A stretch of 35,420 nucleotides of DNA from a virus, in the IMG/VR virus record IMGVR_UViG_3300021356_000068, positions 1-35,420 of that record. One strand, 5' to 3'. Under the pieces are notes generated by a model. The model did no database searches. It worked only from the letters and a program-made list of their open reading frames with translations, and was not told the DNA's origin. How positions within the stretch are numbered: the first letter of the stretch is position 1; the number at the start of each line of letters is the position of its first letter. Shown in pieces: positions 22,315 through 29,425 of the stretch. Made by a program: the position numbers and the translations under genes.

Positions 22315-22341
22315 ACTTGCAAGGGTATTGTGGACATTATA

Positions 22342-22575
22342 TCACCGATACATTCTATCTGACAAGTCTAAAGAAAACAGGATCTCTTCAACAGTACCAT
22401 GACAACCCACAGACCTTTGAAGAATCTCTTCTTTTTTTCTTGTTAGATTCATATCCCTCAAGACATGCGGATTACTCTGCAACCAGACATATTCGTCTGG
22501 TGCAATGTCATCAAACTGACCCTTGTTTATCTTTGATACTATACTAAAGTATTTAATCCTGTCGGAAGCTCTCAT
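22342..22575 (-). CDS. 77-aa protein, unknown function
   Basis: 77 aa, helical and charged with a short Cys-His pair (GCHG). It follows the 251-aa gene by an ATGA overlap. Family not recognised. Confidence 0.55.
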   Translation of the reverse strand: MRASDRIKYFSIVSKINKGQFDDIAPDEYVWLQSNPHVLRDMNLTRKKEEILQRSVGCHGTVEEILFSLDLSDRMYR

Positions 22576-23327
22576 ATTTTTGATGGGTGCATAAAATCAA
22601 CAACAATAACACATCTGTAATACTTATTAGCAATCTGTTTAGGAGGCATTACTGGTTGATGGTTAATGTGTGAGTGATGAATTAGCAAAGAGTTCTCATC
22701 ACCTGGAACAATGATCTCTCTATCCTTATTCTCAATCAACGTACCAAACATCCTTGATGGATTATTAAGATAATATATCATTCCCAAGTCAAAGTTCTCA
22801 TGACTGTGACTGTTCCTATAATTTATATCTAATTCATTCTTATAATCTTCTGGATTCGTTCCCTTCATCCTCTTTGCCCAGTAGGACTGAACCTTGTACT
22901 CTTTAACCCTGGGATCATTGGTTATTCTTGCATAGTTGTAAAGATGCTTTTTAACCATACTAAAGAACACATACCAACTGGTATAATGCATCAACTTCCT
23001 ATGTGGTAATTCATTAGTCGCCTCTACAGACCTATCCCATTTATCCTTACTGATTCTTAATTCATCATCAATATCATCTAAGAGATAATCCATATGGTGA
23101 CGACTGAGCATATTATATGCTCGGTAAATCGTATTACCACAAAAATCAAAATACTCCACATCCCTATTATCTTTCCAATAAGGATCTGTTGTTATTTGCT
23201 GAGGAACTACCCTGTTAATTCTATAGTATTCATCTTTTATGATCTCATCCAATCGTTCAGATGGAGATACTCCCGCTTTTATTGCAAGTTTTTCTAAAAG
23301 ATCTAAGAGTTCACCATCAAGTATCAT
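22572..23327 (-). CDS. Putative 2OG-oxygenase-like or cupin-fold protein
   Basis: 251 aa. The C-terminal third has H174-x-H176 followed by a GMIYYLN strand, a GTLIE turn, IVPGDENSLLIHHSHINHQP (His at 217, 218, 220, 223) and R238 before CVIVVDF. This layout of first His, PGDxN, distal His and Arg looks like a double-stranded beta-helix oxygenase, but the usual HxD is HxH, so metal binding may differ. The first 165 residues are helical and not recognised. It overlaps the radical SAM gene by 11 bp. Confidence 0.5.
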   Translation of the reverse strand: MILDGELLDLLEKLAIKAGVSPSERLDEIIKDEYYRINRVVPQQITTDPYWKDNRDVEYFDFCGNTIYRAYNMLSRHHMDYLLDDIDDELRISKDKWDRSVEATNELPHRKLMHYTSWYVFFSMVKKHLYNYARITNDPRVKEYKVQSYWAKRMKGTNPEDYKNELDINYRNSHSHENFDLGMIYYLNNPSRMFGTLIENKDREIIVPGDENSLLIHHSHINHQPVMPPKQIANKYYRCVIVVDFMHPSKI

Positions 23328-24135
23328 ATTTCTTCTTCCAATAACTCACAGGTAAAAGAGGGTTAGATGGACTAAAATATTGCTCAGTAGCAGGACACAT
23401 GGAACAAAACGATTCTTCTTTGCGTGTGAAGAAGTCCTTCAATTCTTTATCATCACAAGTATGCTCAAGAGGAACGTATTTTAAATAAGGATCCCACTTC
23501 TCAGATAGATTATACTTCTCTGCTTGCATAGGAAGGTATGCTAATGCAGGACACTTCCACAACTTACCCTGATGTAGTTGCACACATAATCTTGATACAC
23601 ATGCATTCCAACTTGATTTAGGATTATTGTCTTCAAAGGGTTCCATCTTGTCACCAAACCCCTTATATTGTGCCAACCAATGAACAACAGATGGTCTCAT
23701 CTCAACAGGAGCACCTTTAGTGATCCAGTCCTTCATTAATCTATAGATTGGTTCAAACTTATTGCGATAGTCTGGATTACTATCATCATGAACAGATACA
23801 GCAAGTGTTGTATTGGTTTCTTTTAACGCTACTGCTAAATCAGGATGCCTATGCAGGAAGAATCCATTAGATACAATCTCAATGTAAGAGTTTGGCCATT
23901 TCCTTCTAGTCAGATATACAAACTCAGTAAGATCTGGATGGAGGCTTGGTTCACCACCCATCAGAGTAATCCTTTTTGGTAGAACTCTTTTATTCCAGTT
24001 GTCATACCATTCAGAGGTAGTCTCTAAACTAACCTTACCAGAATGTCCCTGATTCATGTAGTGAGTACATCCCTCACATGTAAGATTACATGAATGAGTT
24101 AAGTGTAACTGTAGTTCATGTGGTACTTTTAACAT
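23317..24135 (-). CDS. Radical SAM enzyme with C-terminal Cys cluster (copy 2)
   Basis: 272 aa. C16/C20/C23 (SCNLTCEGC), LMGGEPSLH, and the C-terminal Cys blocks ACVSR, WKCPALAY, HTCDDKE and SFCSMCPA. It is a clear paralogue of the 18885-19736 protein along its whole length, including GYGN/GFGD turns and the PVSYW ending. It likely carries an auxiliary Fe-S cluster. Its neighbours are oxygenase-like genes on both sides, as for copy 1. Substrate unknown. Confidence 0.85.
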   Translation of the reverse strand: MLKVPHELQLHLTHSCNLTCEGCTHYMNQGHSGKVSLETTSEWYDNWNKRVLPKRITLMGGEPSLHPDLTEFVYLTRRKWPNSYIEIVSNGFFLHRHPDLAVALKETNTTLAVSVHDDSNPDYRNKFEPIYRLMKDWITKGAPVEMRPSVVHWLAQYKGFGDKMEPFEDNNPKSSWNACVSRLCVQLHQGKLWKCPALAYLPMQAEKYNLSEKWDPYLKYVPLEHTCDDKELKDFFTRKEESFCSMCPATEQYFSPSNPLLPVSYWKKKYDT

Positions 24136-24668
24136 TACCCTATATTTGCGGATAGAATCATCCTTCTAACATCAGACTGATTAGTTGGTACATAGTGTGC
24201 CAACCCAGATGGGAACATAACTAAAGTCCCCTCCTCAACACCTTCTGGTTCCCACTCCAAAAGATTACCATCATCAAGACTCATAAAAGGACACACAAAT
24301 GTGGTTGGTCTATGATGCTCAGGATCATACATTATGTAGCAAACCATGCTCAGGTTCCCCAGTCCATGGTTATGAATAGCATGAGAATGTGCTAAGTCAT
24401 AGGTTTGGAACCATGCATTAGCGACTCTCGGTGCCCTCTTATACTTGACCATATCTTTGGAAGCTTTTCTAATGTCATCGAACAGAATAGTTTCAATCAA
24501 GATATGATAATTATTATCCTGTTCAAAATCAGAATTTTGCTCACCCTCATCCATATTATCCTGGGCAAATCTATCGTAAATATCCAGGAGTTTTTGCTTC
24601 TTCTCTTCCCAGTTCTCAATCTTTGTTTGGTAAAAGGGAATAGCAAACTTCTCAATAAAATTCTTCAT
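24135..24668 (-). CDS. Putative Fe(II)/2OG oxygenase
   Basis: 177 aa from ATG 24668; a GTG at 24704 is an alternative start deeper in the upstream gene. HSHAIHNHGLGNLSMVCYI (94-112) contains the likely Fe ligands, and PSGLAHYVPTNQSDVRR (about 154-169) the distal H158 and the 2OG-binding Arg. This belongs to the cyanophage group of short oxygenases with an H-x-H-N type motif. Its stop shares one base with the radical SAM start, so both are tightly coupled. Confidence 0.65.
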   Translation of the reverse strand: MKNFIEKFAIPFYQTKIENWEEKKQKLLDIYDRFAQDNMDEGEQNSDFEQDNNYHILIETILFDDIRKASKDMVKYKRAPRVANAWFQTYDLAHSHAIHNHGLGNLSMVCYIMYDPEHHRPTTFVCPFMSLDDGNLLEWEPEGVEEGTLVMFPSGLAHYVPTNQSDVRRMILSANIG

Positions 24669-24843
24669 TCCTTCGGCGGTCAAGATATTCAATAATTTCA
24701 GCACGCCATTCTAGCAGTTCGTGATAACACTTCTGCTCATGAGCGTCTTGGCGCAACTCATGGTCGGGCTTCAGCACACTCTCGTAAAAGATGTAGAATG
24801 CATCCTTACGTTTTTCTTGTTTTGTTGTGTTGTCCCAATCCAT
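24652..24843 (-). CDS. 63-aa charged helical protein
   Basis: 63 aa, all-helical, rich in Glu, Lys, His and Arg; ends RRRNEEFY. It starts directly after the stop of the next oxygenase gene. Function unknown. Confidence 0.6.
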   Translation of the reverse strand: MDWDNTTKQEKRKDAFYIFYESVLKPDHELRQDAHEQKCYHELLEWRAEIIEYLDRRRNEEFY

Positions 24844-25335
24844 TTAAATCTCCTTTGTAACTTTAAGTCCACCCACAAAAACCTGTTTACTTTTTGAGTA
24901 TTCAGACGAATGTGGAATCATCGAAGAGAATAGTAAAACCGTACCCTTTTTTGGAGTTACCCTATACTGTTCGTTTAGATGAAGAACAGTGACACCATCA
25001 AGACAGTCGTTAAGGTACAATATAAAACTATAGTCCTCGTTGTGTTTGTGTGAGTGCTTTGACATTATACCACCATTGGTATAATCTACCATGTGCATGT
25101 AATGGTACTTTAGAATTTGACCAGTAACCTCTTCTGATCTTTTTAACAATCTGCCAGTATAGTTATAAAACTTATCGGGTAGTTTAAAATTCAGCAGATT
25201 AAGAGTAGCAGAGCAACTTGGTGACAAAGAACTCTGCTTATGATCAATTACTTCGGGGTTTGCCATACAAACCTTCAGTAAGAGGGTAAAATACTCTGTT
25301 ACTTTTTCACTAACTTCAAACTTCTTGATCATCAT
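24844..25335 (-). CDS. Putative Fe(II)/2OG oxygenase
   Basis: 163 aa. SKHSHKHNEDYSFILYLND (92-110), then VTVLHL, VTPKKGTVLLF and PHSSEY with distal H142, follow the order of small phage oxygenases: metal-binding His and acidic pair, minor-sheet strand, turn before the distal His. The usual C-terminal Arg is not clear; Lys may replace it. Substrate unknown. It overlaps the 63-aa gene upstream by 20 bp. Confidence 0.65.
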   Translation of the reverse strand: MMIKKFEVSEKVTEYFTLLLKVCMANPEVIDHKQSSLSPSCSATLNLLNFKLPDKFYNYTGRLLKRSEEVTGQILKYHYMHMVDYTNGGIMSKHSHKHNEDYSFILYLNDCLDGVTVLHLNEQYRVTPKKGTVLLFSSMIPHSSEYSKSKQVFVGGLKVTKEI

Positions 25336-25507
25336 CTACTGGATTGATGTCTACAATCTGAGATACTGGGACTTCATGCTCACCACCAATTAAATACCAG
25401 TGCTCTCCATCCCTCTCACCACAATACATGATCTCACTGCTAGGAAATTTATTCTCCCTAAGCATTGCCTGTAGTTGCAGATGAACCAACTCAGATCGTG
25501 ATATCAT
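25316..25507 (-). CDS. 63-aa protein, unknown function
   Basis: 63 aa from ATG 25507. Helical start (SRSELVHLQLQAMLRE), then GERDGEHWYLIGGEHEVPVSQI strands, an alpha/beta pattern like a small regulator or cofactor-binding module. Family not recognised. Confidence 0.55.
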   Translation of the reverse strand: MISRSELVHLQLQAMLRENKFPSSEIMYCGERDGEHWYLIGGEHEVPVSQIVDINPVDDDQEV

Positions 25508-25712
25508 CGTTCCCATAAACCTCAACATACTTTTTAATCAGAGAATCTCGCATATCATGATATGGCGTGAGATCCAGATCATACTCGTCACCAAAGTTCC
25601 AATTATCTGCTTGCTGAATAGCAGCAATAGCTGCCTGGATCATAGTCTTCAGACCTTCCTTGTCACATGTGATTGTCACCAGGGTGTCTGGATGCGGGTC
25701 AAGGTTCATCAT
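25491..25712 (-). CDS. 73-aa protein, cyanophage-conserved
   Basis: 73 aa, acidic. LVTITCDKEGLKTMIQAAIAA then a Trp/Asp-rich region and a helical end. Familiar from T4-like cyanophages with no function. Coupled by ATGA to the 75-aa gene upstream. Confidence 0.6.
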   Translation of the reverse strand: MMNLDPHPDTLVTITCDKEGLKTMIQAAIAAIQQADNWNFGDEYDLDLTPYHDMRDSLIKKYVEVYGNDDITI

Positions 25713-25936
25713 GATACAAAAACAGTTCCTTTTTTAATTTGGGTACGATGTTTTTTGATAAAGGTGTGGGCAGACTTCTCAGTCTTACAAACCTTCAGCT
25801 GCTCTCCATTATACACTACTACAAGAGATTTTGAACCTGCAAGTGGGACAGCAGCATAACCGTCCCTAGTCACAAATCCTTCTTTACAATCCTTGTAAAA
25901 ATTGTAAATCTCCTTTAGTTCTTTGTCAGTAGTCAT
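25709..25936 (-). CDS. 75-aa basic protein, unknown function
   Basis: 75 aa, basic, with a beta-rich middle (GYAAVPLAGSKSLVVVYNG) and a basic helix end. Coupled by ATGA overlaps at both ends, so part of the same operon as the cupin gene. Confidence 0.6.
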   Translation of the reverse strand: MTTDKELKEIYNFYKDCKEGFVTRDGYAAVPLAGSKSLVVVYNGEQLKVCKTEKSAHTFIKKHRTQIKKGTVFVS

Positions 25937-26367
25937 CCTTTACTAAAACTCAAAGTGATTCGTGGTTCAATAGTGATTGGGTTGTGATATACCCAGGCGG
26001 GAATGTACAGTCCATCCCCAGGATACAATGTTACCACATTTTTGTCATCAAATTGGTATGTCATCCTACCTCTTGACTGGACAATGAGAACGTCTTGGTC
26101 ATCATTATGTCTTCCGAGTGTCTCTGCACCTACTTTACGAGAGGTATACATGTGCATTGCTTCGTAACCACGCTCCTCCAAAAACTTTTTGTAAATGTTC
26201 TGCATAAATCCAGGAGTACATCCACAGTCAATGCACAAATCAGTGTCATCACTGACTGCCCTGTAAGTTTCATTCTCTTTCTCTAAGTCAATCTGCTTCG
26301 CAACATCTAACCAACTGATGTTTTTGGCGAATAAGTATTGCTTTTTATGGTGAGTATATTGAATCAT
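25933..26367 (-). CDS. Cupin/JmjC-like Fe(II) oxygenase
   Basis: 144 aa. H87-x-D89 (LGRHNDDQDVLIVQ), a LYPGDGLYIPAWVYHNP block with H128, and R136 before ITLSFS. The PGD-x(2)-YIP-x(3)-YH pattern is typical of JmjC-like cupin hydroxylases, here shorter than the family (200-300 aa) and possibly trimmed to the core. It lies at the junction of the oxygenase cluster and the restriction-modification-like cassette, coupled to the helicase gene by ATGA. Confidence 0.7.
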   Translation of the reverse strand: MIQYTHHKKQYLFAKNISWLDVAKQIDLEKENETYRAVSDDTDLCIDCGCTPGFMQNIYKKFLEERGYEAMHMYTSRKVGAETLGRHNDDQDVLIVQSRGRMTYQFDDKNVVTLYPGDGLYIPAWVYHNPITIEPRITLSFSKG

Positions 26368-27599
26368 CGTTTGATAGTAGCGATAGCGGGTTGACCCTGT
26401 ACAAATACAGTGTTGACGACCTTCTCAAGTCGCTTAACTGTGGAGATTCCAACGTTGCTGTAAACAGGAACGTGAACCAGACCAAATGGTTTAGAGTATT
26501 GCTTGGTATCACCAGGGATGAGAGTGCCCTGCTTGATGCCTTGAATGTCATCCAGGTGCAGACGAATGACACGTCCAACCGACTGACACATCTCAATGAC
26601 ATTCATCTGACGCATGAGAACAAGAGAAGTCAGACCAGGGACAGAGATGCCCTCACTCAGAATAGAGTAGTGGAGAACAACAAACTTCTTATCAGGATCA
26701 GCACCAAAGGCACGGACAAGGTTGAAGAAGTGCTCACGAGTGACCTTCTGATCATTATGGAAGGCACCATGCTTACTGGTGATCCAAAGCAGGTCATAAC
26801 CCAAAGCACGAACCTCAGACATGAAGTCTGTAGTTGCAAGCATACGCATCATAACCTTTGTATTGGGTGCTGCGATCAGCACCTTATCCATGCAATCTTC
26901 ATTCCTCAGTGTATCTAGGAGGGTATCACAATCTCCTTGTGCAGCATCTTCTCCCTTCTCCCTGTGAACACCAATAGGAATGGCATTGATCTTAGGAGGA
27001 AGAATAGATCCGTTCTCTACCAACTCTGTAGCAGGCACGTTGTAGATGATTCCGCCATACACGGGATCATTCATCCCGTACTTCCGATAAGTGGCAGTGT
27101 ACTTAGGAGTAGCAGTAAAGAAGTAACTGCGGCGAGCACCAGCAGAGATAAACCTGGTAGGACCAAAGAAGTTCTTCTTGATTGAGTTGTGCGCTTCATC
27201 AAAGTAGACAACATCTACAGATATATTAGACTCTTGAATACGATGAAGAGAGTGATATGTAGTAAATATTAACAAATGACCAGGAGTGTACTCCTGCCAC
27301 AAGCGAATCTCCTCAGGATTGGTTGTTGTGTGATGTGATCCACTGCCAGAGTGGACATGAAGAACAGCAGCGTTGGTGATGTGCTCAGTAAACTCAGCAG
27401 ATAACTGCTGTGCCAGCAGCAGGCGAGGAGCAACCACCACAATAGTCTTGCGACCAGGGGTAGCAAGCTCACGCTTAGCGTCAGAGATGGCAATAAAAGT
27501 CTTGCCCCCACCAGTGGGGACAACAATGATGCCGTTAGACCACTGGGTCATGACATCAAGTGCCTTTGACTGGTGAGGGCGAAGTTGCATTGAACCCAT
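26364..27599 (-). CDS. SF2 DEAH-type helicase/ATPase
   Basis: 411 aa from ATG 27599, just after the stop of the short methyltransferase gene; the longer open frame to 27722 lies over that gene. Walker A VPTGGGKT (27-34), FDEAH (133-137), FFTATP, and motif VI (CQSVGRVIR) mark a complete two-domain SF2 motor. The Type III/UvsW-like architecture fits a DNA translocase or a fork-remodelling helicase. There is no nuclease domain. Downstream it is coupled by ATGA to the cupin gene; upstream it follows the methyltransferase genes, so it may serve with them. Confidence 0.85.
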   Translation of the reverse strand: MGSMQLRPHQSKALDVMTQWSNGIIVVPTGGGKTFIAISDAKRELATPGRKTIVVVAPRLLLAQQLSAEFTEHITNAAVLHVHSGSGSHHTTTNPEEIRLWQEYTPGHLLIFTTYHSLHRIQESNISVDVVYFDEAHNSIKKNFFGPTRFISAGARRSYFFTATPKYTATYRKYGMNDPVYGGIIYNVPATELVENGSILPPKINAIPIGVHREKGEDAAQGDCDTLLDTLRNEDCMDKVLIAAPNTKVMMRMLATTDFMSEVRALGYDLLWITSKHGAFHNDQKVTREHFFNLVRAFGADPDKKFVVLHYSILSEGISVPGLTSLVLMRQMNVIEMCQSVGRVIRLHLDDIQGIKQGTLIPGDTKQYSKPFGLVHVPVYSNVGISTVKRLEKVVNTVFVQGQPAIATIKR

Positions 27600-27612
27600 A
27601 TCGATAGAGATA

Positions 27613-28029
27613 CTATACCATGAACTGATCCATTGTGATAGGTCCTGTTGTCCCATCAAACCTGTAATGATATTGAAGTGCGTCTGCACAAACGAAGTGC
27701 GGGTGATCTGTAGGGATGTCAAGTCTCCTACACATCTCTTTGTGATTGTCTTCCATCAACTCCACAGCATACAGCATGTTGTTGATGATGTGATCTCTGC
27801 TGTGATATTCCTGCAGTGTCTCACACAGACAAACAAGGAAGTTACCACTACCAGCACAGTTGTCAATGAACTTAGACTCAGGATCCTTCAGTTGTGACAC
27901 TGGTATCTCCCGAATCATCTGCTCAATCAGAGCAATGGGAGTAAAGACCTCCGCAGTCTGACTGATGCGCTCATCGGAGCGTTCAATGGTAGACCCATGC
28001 TTTTGATTGTGGCGATTCTTAGATGACAT
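27613..28029 (-). CDS. Short N6-adenine methyltransferase fragment with motifs X and I
   Basis: 138 aa. AEVFTP (26-31, motif X), IDNCAGSGNF (55-64, motif I, SAM-binding), an ELMEDNHK segment (motif II region, E90) and CADALQYHY (motif III region). It ends just where the catalytic NPPY/F motif IV is expected. It cannot therefore methylate alone. The gene upstream carries NPPY but only a degenerate motif I, so the two may complement each other as a split enzyme. It overlaps that gene by 11 bp. An alternative is that it is the remnant of an older methyltransferase. Confidence 0.75.
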   Translation of the reverse strand: MSSKNRHNQKHGSTIERSDERISQTAEVFTPIALIEQMIREIPVSQLKDPESKFIDNCAGSGNFLVCLCETLQEYHSRDHIINNMLYAVELMEDNHKEMCRRLDIPTDHPHFVCADALQYHYRFDGTTGPITMDQFMV

Positions 28030-29425
28030 TGATTCTCTGCAGGTAGTTCAGTTCTTCTGAGGTGAGACCAAATTGACCAGGCAGATCCTCATAGTTCGTG
28101 ATGTCAGGTACTTCCGCATTTTTAATAGCAGGAGTAAATCCCGAAGTCCTCTTATAATTCTCCACAAAAAACCGAATGATCGGGTTATCAAAGATCTCAC
28201 TAAGGCGCGATCCCTCCTCTTGAGAAGGAACAGGGCACCAAACATTAAGCATACCAACAAATCCATTAGAGACAAACCTCTTCTTGTAAGTGCTGGAGAA
28301 CGGTACGATGAACTTTAGCACGTCTCCAGTGTTTGGGACCACGTTGGTACGAGCAATCTTGTCACCAGTCTTGAAGACCTCATACTTACCATCAGGAACG
28401 TAGTCATCATTGGCAATCTCCTGACCAATCTTCAGAGGAATACGAGGATGGTTTGAGTTTGCAATCTTATCGAGGATAGAGTGCTTGAGAGCAGCATCAC
28501 CGAAGAGAGGCAGACCATCGCGAAGGTCCCAGGTGAAGGTCCCATCATGAGTAATCACAGTAGTCTTGCCCTGATAGGGTTCATTCACCAGATGCCAGCG
28601 ACAGATATCTACACCCTCAGTGAAGTAATCATCAGCAGTGTAGTCAATGAGTTTGAGGTTGTAGATCGTAGAGAACAACTGCATAAACTTCTTACCCTTA
28701 CCCGTGTTACCCAACACAGATGCAGGAGTAACCTCACACATGTCACCACCAGGAGCAACCATATCCAGATGCTGCTCAACCACCTTAGTCCACAGCTTAT
28801 TGTTCCGTGCCTTCTTGGTCGGATCCTGATATGGAGGATTGGCAAGAATGGCGGTGAACTTCATGTCTGGGTGGGCGGCAACGACGTTAATCTGCTTATC
28901 AATATATCCTACACGATTGCGATGACTATCGCAACTCTCCCAAACAGTGAGACTGCTGGGATCAATACCATGTTCCAGGAGTCGAGCAGAGTGAGAACCA
29001 CTGGGATCACCGAACATGTAGGTGCTGCTCATATCTTGACAGTCATTGATCATATTGTCAAGCAGATGTGCAGGAATCGCTCTCTGAATCTCAGATGAGA
29101 CCGACAGACTATCAATGGTCTTGGAGACTGACTCCCTCATGCTCTTCTGGATGCTGTTTGTCACCAAACCAATCCGACGAGTCAGGAGTTCTACGCTGTG
29201 AGGATTCTTTGAGATAACTTCAGAGAGAATACCCTCATTGTCACCAGTAACAGATGGATAGATATGAGATCCGATCACATCATTGATTGAGTACACGTTC
29301 TGACCACTACGGATAATGTAGAACATGGTCAGAGGAATGGATTCCAGGAGTGCCTTGACAGTCTGCTTCTTCAGAGTGTCAAGGTCGTCTGCTTTTTTAC
29401 GCGATCTACCTCCATCACAACGCAA
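28019..29425 (-). CDS. N6-adenine methyltransferase-like protein (NPPY), probably made by -1 frameshift from the helicase
   Basis: 468 codons from a TTG at 29425, but no convincing start or Shine-Dalgarno exists for it. The frame is entered exactly by a -1 shift at 29392-29398 in the helicase gene, so I expect a fusion. GDPSGSHSARLL (139-150) is a degenerate motif I, VWESCD motif II, and ILANPPYQDP (193-202) the catalytic motif IV; EVTPASVLG is the strand after it. The C-terminal 200 residues resemble the target-recognition part of Type I/IIG methyltransferases. As Eco57I-type enzymes methylate adenine at N6, that is the expected reaction. The poor motif I makes activity uncertain without the downstream 138-aa protein. 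Confidence 0.75.
   Translation of the reverse strand: MRCDGGRSRKKADDLDTLKKQTVKALLESIPLTMFYIIRSGQNVYSINDVIGSHIYPSVTGDNEGILSEVISKNPHSVELLTRRIGLVTNSIQKSMRESVSKTIDSLSVSSEIQRAIPAHLLDNMINDCQDMSSTYMFGDPSGSHSARLLEHGIDPSSLTVWESCDSHRNRVGYIDKQINVVAAHPDMKFTAILANPPYQDPTKKARNNKLWTKVVEQHLDMVAPGGDMCEVTPASVLGNTGKGKKFMQLFSTIYNLKLIDYTADDYFTEGVDICRWHLVNEPYQGKTTVITHDGTFTWDLRDGLPLFGDAALKHSILDKIANSNHPRIPLKIGQEIANDDYVPDGKYEVFKTGDKIARTNVVPNTGDVLKFIVPFSSTYKKRFVSNGFVGMLNVWCPVPSQEEGSRLSEIFDNPIIRFFVENYKRTSGFTPAIKNAEVPDITNYEDLPGQFGLTSEELNYLQRINVI
29353..29413 (-). promoter_or_regulatory. Programmed -1 ribosomal frameshift element, dnaX-like
   Basis: In minus-strand order: GGAGG at 29413-29409; 10 nt; slippery heptamer A_AAA_AAG at 29398-29392 in phase with the helicase codons GTA AAA AAG; 7 nt; stem CCTTGACA (29384-29377) pairing with TGTCAAGG (29360-29353). 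Inside the 16-nt loop a further TCTG/CAGA stem forms with an AAGAAG hexaloop. The 0 frame stops at 29371-29373, 18 nt after the heptamer. After a -1 slip the next codon is GCA of the methyltransferase frame. Three elements at the spacings known from E. coli dnaX make chance unlikely. Confidence 0.8.

Noticed and set aside
18885-24135. tRNA genes or CRISPR arrays in the gaps
   Set aside because: Gaps between genes are short; I found no cloverleaf or regularly spaced repeats in any of them.
28481-29098. Plus-strand 205-codon frame opposite the methyltransferase
   Set aside because: Antisense of the NPPY region; no domain and no Shine-Dalgarno of note.
29371-29425. Frameshift as a sequencing error in the A6 run
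   Set aside because: An indel in the homopolymer cannot be excluded, but the GGAGG, the in-phase heptamer and the hairpin at the right distances would have to arise by chance. I keep the element as the better explanation and state how to test it.
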